NCBI RefSeq assembly: GCF_026745355.1
Contig: NC_079202.1
Location: 47,571,347-47,635,346 of the forward strand
Origin: Beta vulgaris subsp. vulgaris
Lineage: Eukaryota; Streptophyta; Magnoliopsida; Caryophyllales; Amaranthaceae
Length of the DNA: 64,000 bases
Direction: 5' to 3'
Below the pieces are notes generated by a model that was not told the DNA's origin, did no database searches, and saw nothing but the letters and a program-made list of their open reading frames with translations. This document shows positions 55,031-64,000 of this stretch, in pieces (within the stretch, counting starts at the first letter, position 1; every line of letters begins with the position of its first letter). A program made the position numbers and the translations under genes.

Positions 55031-57300
55031 GCTAATTCTCTTTTTTAATATTGGGCTTACTATTTCCTAATTTTATTTTAAAGTAGGCAGTCTCAAACAA
55101 ACTCTAGTTTATTTTTCTTAATTATTTTATTTTACATATTTTTATGCTGAATGATAGAATCTACAGAAATTGAAAGGAATTAATTATTTTTCCTTATGCT
55201 ATAATTTTCTTTAGAATAGTTTTATGTTCTCTTATCTTTTTCTTCCTGAACCCTACTTCTTGTTTCTCCATTACTGAAATCCTTAGAAGTAATTTATATT
55301 TTCTCTCTTTTATTTATTTATTTAAGTCATGTTTTTGTTCTTAGATTTAGTTCCCATTATTTCATTCATGTTTGAGTAGCTTATTTTCAAGACTTTGGAA
55401 ATATGTGTTTATATTATAAACCATTAATAATATTTGTTGATAATTTAATTGGTTATTCATATCTCTAATTGATTAGGTTTTTGTTTTTAATCTTGCAACC
55501 TAATCAAATGTTTGATTATATATTGCTAATGATGGTTATAATGGAAATATCGATTTTTTAGACGCTTACCTACAATTACCAATTTCGATTATGTTACCAA
55601 TCATACTACATATGTTGAATTGATAGGCGTTAAGACTCGATAGTAGGGTTAACAATTGCTCTAGCCATGTGATTAATTAAATCGTTGATGATATTTGATT
55701 GATTTTGAACTATAAACATGGTGAACCATTGTCTTAGATCGATTTCATTTTATTATCATTATTCTCATTAGTTTAATTCCTTCAATATTAAATATGTGAC
55801 TTTATTTAGTTTTTTCCAGACTTGAAAGTCGAATTAAAATAATTATGTCCATGTGGATTCGATCCTACTTACCCTACTATATTGTTAGAAGGTTTGCTAG
55901 GATTTATCTTCAATAAGTGTACGACAACCACACTTTAAATTGAAATTTCTAAAATTTGATTTACAGTTAATGCAGAAACATAGACGAAAAATATGTAACA
56001 TAAATAAAAAATATGCAATCCTTATAACATAGATAAAAAATATGCAATTCTTGTAACATAGACCCATAATATGTAGTCCTTGTCACATGACCAAAATATG
56101 TAACATAGACAAAAAAAATATGCAATCCTTGTAATCAAGTTAAAAAAAAATCTAAGGAATCAATGATGGTAAAATAGACCAAAAATATGAAATCTAAACT
56201 TACACACTATCAAATTTTAGTTTCTAAAACTTGTTTTACATAACAATCTAAGGAATCAAGGATTCCAACATAACCAGAATTTGAAAGGATTAGTTGGATG
56301 ATATATGTACCGAGCAAAGAGCGACATGCATTAAAACAATGTTCAAGATCTGCATTATATAAGGGTGACATGAAAATAGAAAGTTATTTTTAAGGGGAGA
56401 AGAATACGATGAGTTAAATGGAAAGTTCTAAGACAAACTTTACGATGAGAAATTGTTTTGATAAAATATTCTTGATCCTGAAAATTTAAGACAAAAATGC
56501 TAAACAGAAGTGTTCTAACTTTATATTATAGCCAGTCTCACATAAACAAATATAAGTTTAAATGATAGATATTAGAATTACCTTTACAAGTAACCATCCA
56601 CAAGAAATAAAAACATCATTCATATGAATCATCCCTCATTTACTTAATTCTTCTACTATGTCGACATCGACACTTGATAAAATAGCTCCCATCTTTTTTT
56701 CTCTAAATACCGCCAAGGATAAGATTGATTGTTCCATTAAGATTATTAATTGATCTTCCAACTTCATTAGAGAATTAGACTCATAATCTAGGTTGCTTCC
56801 TTTGTTTCAGTTGACTCTCGATGCTCGGGATTACAAAGTACATGGAAAGCAGTGGTGAATTGGTTATGCCCAAGAATAACATCCCTTTTAGTTGACATAC
56901 TTACATAACTTTCCGAAAATATAAGGGCCCTAATACACTCAAATAGCTTCCCTTTCTGAGTACCAAATCCCCACCACCTCTTCTCGAATCCATTAAACTG
57001 AGCATGTACATATTGAGTCTTTCACAAGGGTTATCGATACAAGAAGACTAGCTTCTACGTTTTTCTTTTGATTAAGATTCATTTTACTTCATCTTCATCT
57101 GTATCTAACTAAAACTCGGTTGCCGGTAGCGAAATGATATAAACCTGGCTCTGGTCGAATGCTTCTTAAGTGATATGAACACACCATGATCTTAGGTAGA
57201 ATATTCCGGAGAAAACTTAATTTCTTCGGGAAGACTTTGATTCAATTTCTTACAATTAAATACAATGCGCTGAATTTGTATGAAAGCTTAAGTTATATTA
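55031..57300. other. AT-rich region without recognised gene
   Basis: Positions 55820-55880 have a CATGTGGATTCGATCCTACTTAC-like motif, of a kind often seen near ends of plant LTR elements (inference). Positions 55975-56200 hold degenerate repeats of AAAAATATGCAATCCTTGTAAC. The rest shows no coding region or element ends. Confidence 0.4.
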
Positions 57301-57339
57301 ATCATGTGCAATGTTTGTTACATTAATAAAATTGATCAA

Positions 57340-57760
57340 TTAACCTGGAGTCTGCAAACAAAATTGATCAACTCGGTGGGTAGGGAAACCTTGACCACCT
57401 TAGTTCTCAACTCTGATAAGCTTCGGTTTCGGAAGAGACGAATGGCAAGGAATTCTTATGGAATAGAGTGGATAAATCTTGTCATCTCAAATAAGCTGGA
57501 ACAATGTTTGTCAACCCAAAAATCTAGGAGGTTTTGGTCTTAGAGATTTATAAATTTGGGGGTCAAAAACCATTGAAGCTATATATCTCAAAAGTTTCAA
57601 CATCTTCTACTATGTTGCTAAACCTATTGATTCCCCATTTGGAAAGACATTCATAAAGGCAAACAATTTTTGGAGGAGGAGTTGATATATAAGTAGATCA
57701 GGAAATGATGACTCTATCTCGTTATGGTATCATAAATGGGTCAATGATTCATACATCTAT
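57340..57760 (+). pseudogene. decayed LINE ORF2 fragment
   Basis: Reads RMARNSYGIEWINLVISNK and LEQCLSTQKSRRFW. This resembles the segment between reverse transcriptase and zf-RVT of plant LINEs (usually W-x-x-L-C/V and GLG-x-R/K). A later frame has SGNDDSISLWYHKWVNDS, resembling the following GNG-x-x-I-x-x-W region. Several frameshifts. Confidence 0.45.
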
Positions 57761-58043
57761 ATAATAACCACAGTTCTCATTCTTGTTATTTTCCTTATGA
57801 AAGTTGAAGTTTTGAAAGAATTAAGGAATGAATTCAAAATAGGATTTTCAACATAATTTTTTTTTTTTTTGAAAAACTAATATTGGTGGCATATTATTAG
57901 GTTTGTTAATGATATCTTGACTTTTAATGAATCTCCTATTAAGTTAAAAAGATATATATACTAAGTAAAATATATCCTTGACAGAATATTTTGGGATGTG
58001 AATATTTTTTACCTGTTACTCTTCCTGGTTAATATTTTCTGCC
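57761..58043. other. AT-rich spacer
   Basis: Nothing recognised. Confidence 0.35.
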
Positions 58044-58048
58044 ATGTT

Positions 58049-59293
58049 TGTTAGCCTAGTATAAACACTAGATCAACTACAAGAGGGGGTGAATTGTAGT
58101 TGAGGAGATTTTCAAACTTTTTGAGAAACCACGAGGGATTTTGACTCAAACTCTCTTTAATATACAAGGCCAAACGACTCTCTTTTGTACAATCTAATAT
58201 TGGACCTTCTCTGTTGCTCTAGGAACTTGTTCCCCGGTCACCTTGTTCCCTCTGAACTTGTGACTTTTCTCTCTTGACTTCAATCGAAGTCTTCTCTTTC
58301 TCTTTCTCTTTCTCTTTCTCTTGAATACAAGATTTTGTTTTCTAAATCTCACTCACCCAACACTCGAAAGTTATTACAAGAATAATCGCTTTGAAGAGTA
58401 TTAAAACCGAAATAAACTTCGTTACAAAATAATACAATAAAATTTGGGAAGTTATATTTTTATTCTGGTTCATCATTGACCTATATACAGAAGATCACAA
58501 CAGCTCCTATTTTTGCTCCACTAAGCAGTCATGGGTGTTGGAAGTGGCCCATGATCTATCCGTTGATGTAGCCATTTTATCCATGATCTTCTCCAACTAA
58601 CTCCACATTCAAATCCACATACACTCCGCCATTACTTCCATATTCAGCGTGAAGTTTATTGTTGAGGCTAAATATTTGAGAGTTAGTTAGATCTCCTGGG
58701 TTCTAGGAACTGACTGGTCAAACAATTTCCAGCCCCTGGATTCTAGGAGCTGACTGGTCAGGCAATTTCTAGTCTCCTGGATTGTAGGAACTGCAGCCTG
58801 ATGCGATTTCTCTATTATAGCTCGGTTTCTTATTTTTTGTTTTCAACATAATACTTCTTTTAACCTGTAGAATAATAAAAAAGCATACTCCAACAAATAT
58901 TATGAAAATTATTTTACTTAAAATAATATTCCATGTTATTTGGTTAATTCAAAGCAATTTATAACACATAACAGTTCGAGCATATTAACTAATTTATTTA
59001 AATAACTTGAATAGGTTAAACTCATAACCATTTCTCCACAAGTTATAATTAAATAAATTATTCTCAAGATAATATTAAAATTAATTCGAAGTTCCAAAAT
59101 TAATTATCTAGTAGGAATTAATTTATTTAAATAACTTGACTAGGTTAAACTCATAATCATTTCTCCACAAGTTATAATTAAATAAATTAAACTCAAGACA
59201 ATATGAATTTATGTAAAATAAATTCAAAGTTACACAAGTAATTTCCTAGAATCAATAACATCATTTGTCATCATTAAAACTGTGAATACAACA
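58049..59293 (-). mobile_element. solo LTR C, 1245 bp, TSD ATGTT
   Basis: TGTTAGCCTAG at the left and GAATACAACA at the right, with a perfect 5-bp duplication ATGTT (58044-58048, 59294-59298). Its layout is like solo LTR A: a GAGGGGGTGAATTG block near the left end, and AT-rich subrepeats to the right. The subrepeats are two units of about 134 bp with TTTATTTAAATAACTTGA and CATTTCTCCACAAGTTATAA, at about 58990 and 59124. A TTTCTC microsatellite lies at 58296-58322. No internal region. Confidence 0.85.
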
Positions 59294-59298
59294 ATGTT

Positions 59299-59613
59299 CG
59301 AGCACTCATATCAGTCTTTGTTTCGCAAAGCGTATGCACAAATTGATTAGTAACAACTTGCAAAATGCTCTCTAATTTGCACTCTCAACAGACTTATCCC
59401 GGTGAAACACATTTGAAAAACCACAATCAATTGAAGAACAATATCAGCTTGTTCGATCTAATAAAAAAACAAAACGGAAAATTACAAATTGGATCTTCGA
59501 ACGCTCAGTCCACAAAGATGTCGTTATGGGGTGTCGAAGCATGACATCCCCATCCCACAACGTATTGAAATAGCTGAAAATCTCATGCCAAGGAAAATCG
59601 CTCATCCAGAGAT
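59299..59613. other. spacer before the LINE ORF1 remnant
   Basis: Part may be LINE 5' untranslated DNA. A minus frame of 72 codons (59444-59662) has no recognised motif. Confidence 0.3.
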
Positions 59614-60200
59614 ATGGTGAAAGAACACTCCCATTTTCAAAAGGAACAAGATATGGCAACAATCAATATTGAGAATGACGAAGATACATTAAATGATGAT
59701 GAAATCCCTGAGGAACTTGATCAGGATGAGAGATGTCCAGTGATCTTGCTAATAAAGGAAGAGAAAAAACGAATGCGTCAACCATGGAAAAGTTCATCGA
59801 TCATCAGAATGTTTAGTGGAAGTGTGGGTTACATGGGTTTGATGCGTAAACTCAAGAAAAGATGGAGTCTGAAAGGTGACTTATCTCTCACTAATATTAG
59901 TCATAAATATTTCAGTGTTAGGTTCAACAACCTTGGAGATTACAATTACGTATTAACACAAGGCCCCTGATGATCGATGATAATTACCTTACTATTAGAA
60001 AATGGATACCAAATTTTGTCCCTGATGATAGTCCAATGAGATTTTTCACTACATTGGTACATATTCCAAACCTAGCTGTAGAATATTTTGATGTGAACTT
60101 CCTCAACAAGGTGGGAGCTAAAATTGGTAAGGTAATTCGCATTGATAAAACTACATCACAAGCAGATCGAACGTGGTTAATTCACTCGTTGAAGCGTTGA
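59614..60200 (+). pseudogene. LINE ORF1 with DUF4283 domain, frameshifted
   Basis: Two frames, 59614-59970 and 59970-60200, are joined by a one-base loss where GPWMID is expected. The protein has an acidic N-terminus, then IIRMFSGSVGYMGLMRKLKK and RWSLKGDLSLTNI, followed by YFSVRFNNLGDYNYVLTQGP. After the shift come LTIRKWIPNF, VHIPNLAVEYFDVNFLNKVG and AKIGKVIRID. This succession is that of the DUF4283 domain of plant LINE ORF1 (nucleic-acid binding gag-like protein). The following zinc knuckle is missing. Confidence 0.82.
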
Positions 60201-60354
60201 AATTGATTTGTCCATGCTCAAAGGATGTGTGTTTAACTGTTTATGTATAGCCCATGGTAGTAGTTGAGTGAGATGTGGCTCTCGCATCATTTAGGGCCTA
60301 AGCCTTTGGCACTCTTAAGAACACTAGGATGATGTATTGAAATGCTCAGCCTCA

Positions 60355-60770
60355 CTTACCAAAGAGTCTCGTAAGTTTTATGTACATGTTGATATTTCCT
60401 TCACAAATATCCGTGAATATGTTGGGGTGGGAGGTAGTGAGAGATAATAGAGGGAAGTGGATTGTGGGTTTTAGCGATTGAACCTTCGCTTGTGGATCCT
60501 TTATATCAGAACTGCGACCAGTGAAATGGGTCTCCAAATTGCAAAATCATATAACATCCATGCGACTATAATATTTTTGGATTGGTTACAAGTGATTAAC
60601 CTTCTTTGTGATCGTGATGGTTTCCTCTGACAAATATATGAGTGTATCGTGTGAATGAAAAAAACTATGGACAGAGCTCTCAAATGTGAAGATTAAGGAT
60701 TGCAATAGGAACCACAACAGATTGCGGATGAGATTTGTAAAATTGTCGTATTAGTAATAATAGTGCAAAT
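60355..60770 (+). pseudogene. LINE RNase H remnant, left of the CACTA element
   Basis: 60355-60480 matches the RNase H start at 54897 (FYVHVDISFTNIREYVGVGG). 60500-60620 reads MGLQIAKSYNIHATIIFLDW and LQVINLLCDRDG, corresponding to the second half of the domain. The stretch 60586-60770 is repeated at 63673-63855. A CACTA element then interrupts it. Confidence 0.7.
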
Positions 60771-62506
60771 CACTAGTGGAAAAAACGAAAGGGCTGCGAT
60801 TAAAACAGGCCTAAGGGTTGCGTTTTTGGCCAGCAGCCCTTTCCGTAGCAGCCCTTCATAACGAAGGGATGCATTTTAGGCCCAAACCCGCAACCCTTCT
60901 TTTTTCAAAGGGCTGTGGTTTTGACCCAAAACAAAAAAAAATTTTGGCAATTTTTACTCCTAAATATATTAAGAAATTTACAACAGGAAAAATCAAAAAA
61001 CGAATCAGCAAACAAACAAAACGAAATTATTTATTAACAATCAACAAGAACATCAAATTAGAATTTGAAGGTGTCCACTATTATATACTATTCTCATGGT
61101 GTCTACTGTCCAACGGTACCCAGTCCATGCCTCTCAAGATCCACAACCAATCTAGTTCCAAGTTTCGACCACTAAGAGCGAGCGAAACCGAGCGCAACTA
61201 CAAGGGACTTGGCCAAAACAACGCACGATGTTCCAAGTATACAGGTGTATCTGGAACTTCAACAATTTTAACATTAGAAACATCATTTCGCTCATGGTTC
61301 AAACCCTGCCACGCACTAACATTATCTGGTTCGTGGTTCAACCATTTGCAACAACATTGGGCTTACTTATCCTGTTTTGTCCTCTGCTTACGAAATTATT
61401 TATTAACAATCAACAAGAACATCAAATTACAATTAACAGTAAAAAAAAGAACAATTTAAGGCATTAACTATTAAAAAAATGAACAACAATAATAGTCGAA
61501 ATTATATATCCACAAGAACGAACGAAAATAAAAAAACAAAATTACATAACAACAAGAACAGTCGAAATTTATAGATTTGAAAAAAAAATTATTGTCAAAT
61601 TTATTGATCTGAAAAATAAAAAAACGAAATTACATATCAACCAGAAAAATGAACGAAAATGAAAAAAATGAAAATGAAAAAAAAAAAACGAAAATAAAAA
61701 AAAACGAACATGGCAACTACAGATCATGATGAAACTGAAACTATAAACTAAACAGATTCACAGGCTACAGAGAAGGATTATATATTAGTCTATTAGAACT
61801 ATGAGTAACATTTAAACCACAGGGGACTAAATTAGCGCGTACTGTATTTTCGTAACAAAAATTGACAAATTTGAGGAGTATTATTTTTCTGGGAATGCTC
61901 AAAAAATTTCATTTCTGAGTCAGTATTTCATCCTTAACCATCAAACCTAGTTCTTATGATGATATACCAAATCACCTTAAAACATGAGATCCGAAAGAGA
62001 CGAAGTGTGATTTGGTATATCATCATAAGAACTAGGTCTGGTGGTGTGCGCAAATACCGGCGAGAGACGAAGGAGGTTGAGCATCGCCGGAATTCGGCGG
62101 CTATAGTCGGCGAAGAGGAGTTTGTGGTCGGAGAGGGAGACCCAGTTAGAGTGAGGAGAGAGAAAGATGAGAGAAAAGATGAGGGTCGCTCAAAGAGACG
62201 AAGTGTGATTTAGTATTTCAAGAGAGTTTCATTGATTATAAAGCGCAGGTTGCATTGTTTTAACCTAAGCCCATTAGTCCTCAAGAATTAATTGTAAAGG
62301 GCTGCGGGTTGGCCCAAAATCGCAGCCCTTTATTACTTATAGGGCTGCGCTTTTTTAAAAAATGCTGCCCTTTATTACTTAAAGGGCTGCGTTTTTGCAT
62401 CGACTGCTGCGGATTTTGGGCTAACCGCAACCCTTCACTATTAAGGGCTGCGTTTTTAGAAAAATGCAACCCTTGCACCGCAGCCCTTCCGTTTTTTCCC
62501 CTAGTG
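60771..62506. mobile_element. CACTA (En/Spm-like) non-autonomous element, TSD AAT
   Basis: CACTAGTGGAAAAAACG at the left, with an inverted CACTAGGGGAAAAAACGGAA at the right. The flanks AAT (60768-60770, 62507-62509) give the 3-bp duplication of CACTA elements. Subterminal copies of AAGGGCTGCG or its complement are frequent on both ends. The duplicated flank at 63848-63862 shows the empty site. No transposase. Inside are a direct repeat of TTATTTATTAACAATCAACA (61026 and 61391) and a 30-bp palindrome. Confidence 0.93.
61946..62036. repeat. perfect 30-bp inverted repeat within the CACTA element
   Basis: 61946-61975 (CCTAGTTCTTATGATGATAT...) is exactly inverted at 62007-62036 with a 31-nt spacer. 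The word GAGACGAAGTGTGATTT next to the right arm recurs at about 62196. Confidence 0.93.
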
Positions 62507-62661
62507 AATATAACTAGAATTTCCGCACCCCTTAATTATTGTATGAACACATATCTTGTTGAGTGTATGAACCTTTAATTGTTTTATGATAACTTGCTTT
62601 TCAACAAAAAAAAGATCCTTGACATGGAGAAGAAATAAACAATACTACATTCTACACAATA
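62507..62661 (+). pseudogene. right part of the LINE remnant after the CACTA element
   Basis: Continues the sequence interrupted at 60770 (AATATAACTAGAATTT) and matches 63853-64000. It includes an A-run at 62605-62613 that may be an old poly(A) tail. Confidence 0.65.
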
Positions 62662-62925
62662 CTCCCTCCGTTTTTTCTTAAATGGATGTTTCTCTTTATT
62701 TGCTACATTGTTTAAACTTTCGTTATTTGAGGTACTTGACCCACCATAAAGTAAAACTATTATATTTGTTTTTTCTATTTTTTCACCCAAAAGTACTACA
62801 CATTTTCACTTTTTTCTATTATTTTACATTAAATGGGTCAAGAAGTGCACTCTAGAAAGCTTGAAAGTGACATTACCTAGATTATTGTGCATACAACAAT
62901 GTAGCAATTAAAATAATGAAGAGAG
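62662..62925. mobile_element. probable Stowaway-like MITE
   Basis: CTCCCTCCGTTTTTTCTTAA at the left and a weaker inverted end (GAAGAGAG), with TA on both sides (62660-62661, 62926-62927). Confidence 0.55.
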
Positions 62926-62984
62926 TACGCTGCAACATCGGATTTTGGCATGTGCAAGAAAGTCTACAACATGGGACTACATTT

Positions 62985-63107
62985 ACCAAGGATGTCTTGG
63001 CCTAGTAGTTAAGATTAAGGTGCTGTGAAGGATAAATCACAGGTTCGATTCCGCCTCCCCTTCTTTGTACTTTGTACTGCCTTCGTGGCTCATATGGAAA
63101 AAAAAAA
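62985..63107 (+). mobile_element. tRNA-derived SINE with 16-bp TSD
   Basis: A box TGGCCTAGTAGTT (62998-63010), B box GGTTCGATTCC (63042-63052), then a short TTCTTTGTACTTTGTACTGC body and an A-tail. It is flanked by ACATGGGACTACATTT (62969-62984) and ACATGGGGCTACATTT (63108-63123), one mismatch. This is a complete short SINE. Confidence 0.9.
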
Positions 63108-63225
63108 ACATGGGGCTACATTTTCTAGGGGTCCAATATTGAGGTTGAACCTAACTAGAAAAAATCACATATTTTTCCTTTAATTACAATGAGTACTCTT
63201 TTGTCTTTCTTCTATTAGTGATACC

Positions 63226-63554
63226 TAGAGGTGGGCATGGGCCGGGCTCAGGCCCATGAGTGGCGAGCCGTGCCGGGCCGGGCTTGAAATTTTAAAAATT
63301 CGTTCACGGCCCCGCCCAGGCCCACGAGCCCGTGGGCGGCCCATGTTTTATGTTGTATTTTTGTATTTTTGACAGTTTTAGGGTAAAAAGCAAAGGAAAG
63401 GAGCGTTCGGCCCTCGGGCCAGAAATAAAATTTCTTGACTGTGACACGCCCGCGGTCCACGTAGCGGACAACGGGCCGGGCCGGGCCTCGAGCAAGCTCG
63501 TGCTGGGCTGGGGCCCAAATCGTGCTGGGCCGGCCCGGCCCATGCCCACGTCTA
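63226..63554. mobile_element. GC-rich hAT MITE, 329 bp, TSD GTGATACC
   Basis: TAGAGGTGGGCATGGGCCGG at the left, with an inverted TAGACGTGGGCATGGGCCGG at the right. Perfect 8-bp duplications GTGATACC lie at 63218-63225 and 63555-63562. The termini are rich in GGGCC words. It is strikingly GC-rich within AT-rich surroundings. Confidence 0.94.
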
Positions 63555-63672
63555 GTGATACCTCTTTTCCCAAGTTTTCCAACTTACACTTATACTTATA
63601 ATAGGAACCTCATTTTGCTACAACAAAGCCACAATAATCTAAAAAATGACCCTGATATACTGAATCTACGTT

Positions 63673-64000
63673 AGTGATTAACCTTCTTTGTGATCGTGAT
63701 GGTTTCCTCTGACAAATATATGAGTGTATCGTGTGAATGAAAAAAAAAACTATGGACAGAGCTCTCAAATGTGAAGATTAAGGATTGCAATAGGAACCAC
63801 AACAAGATTGCGGATGGGATGGGTAAAAATTGTCGTATTAGTAATGATAGTGTAAATATAACTAGAATTTTCCCACCCCCTAATTATTGTATGAACACAT
63901 ATCTTGCGGAGTGTATGAACCTTTAACTCTTTTATGATAACTTGCTTTTCAAAAAAAAAAAGATCCTTGACACGGAGAAGAAGTAAACAATACTACATTC
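63673..64000 (+). repeat. second copy of the LINE 3' remnant (CACTA-free)
   Basis: Matches 60586-60770 and then 62507-62651 without a break, with few differences. It is the unoccupied counterpart of the CACTA insertion site and runs off the window end. Confidence 0.9.

Noticed and set aside
61228..61467. Frames within the CACTA element
   Set aside because: Short, AT-driven and without similarity to CACTA transposase domains that I can recognise.
62998..63052. tRNA gene
   Set aside because: Has A and B boxes but cannot form a complete cloverleaf and is followed by a SINE body, A-tail and target duplication.

Overview
This is an AT-rich piece of a plant nuclear genome. The evidence is an intronless family of secreted EXORDIUM/PHI-1-like proteins, plant-type LINEs with a C-terminal RNase H domain, a Ty1-copia element with a tRNA-Met primer site, PIF/Harbinger, CACTA, hAT, Mutator-like and Stowaway-like DNA elements, and a scrap of plant mitochondrial 26S rRNA. 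The style of the repeats suggests a eudicot, perhaps Caryophyllales; that placement is inference. No prokaryotic features, CRISPR arrays or tRNA genes were seen.

Host genes. Three intact EXORDIUM-like genes are present: 7609-8571 (+), 28804-29748 (-) and 32099-33031 (-). A fourth copy (24516-25783, -) is a pseudogene broken by a mitochondrial rRNA insertion. The minus-strand copies are a tandem segmental duplication: their 3' flanks and upstream flanks are recognisably repeated. Further upstream flanks without a gene survive at about 34.45-34.6, 45.2-46.5 and 46.8-47.1 kb, so the array was once larger and was later split by transposons. A possible very small two-exon gene (22774-24537), whose last exon is triplicated, abuts the pseudogene.

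Layout. 0-7 kb: LINE 3' fragment, minisatellite, hAT-like element, solo LTR, Mutator-like element. 7-9.5 kb: EXORDIUM-like gene and nested MITEs. 10-14.6 kb: solo LTR inside an open frame, FAR1/MULE-like fragment, GC-rich short repeats, RNase H fragment, TTACTTTT repeats, MITE. 14.9-22.7 kb: a long-terminal-inverted-repeat element expanded into a tandem array of about 1.5 kb units, each carrying a 278-bp mini-Helitron. 22.7-34.6 kb: EXORDIUM-like cluster. 34.6-41 kb: a solo LTR holding a gag-only copia element, which itself holds two PIF/Harbinger elements. 41-48 kb: decayed copia, AT repeats, orphan EXORDIUM flanks, a long (TA)n tract. 48-55 kb: Helitron-like repeats, a LINE flanked by a 197-bp duplication, hAT elements, SINE-like pieces. 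55-64 kb: decayed LINE pieces, a third solo LTR, a CACTA element, a SINE and an hAT MITE.

Many insertions are supported by target-site duplications, and several by an empty site inside the same window. Of the unusual structures, the most notable is a set of six 21-nt hairpins in the gag-only copia element; they keep base pairing through compensatory changes and share a similar loop. All calls come from reading the sequence; no database search was run.
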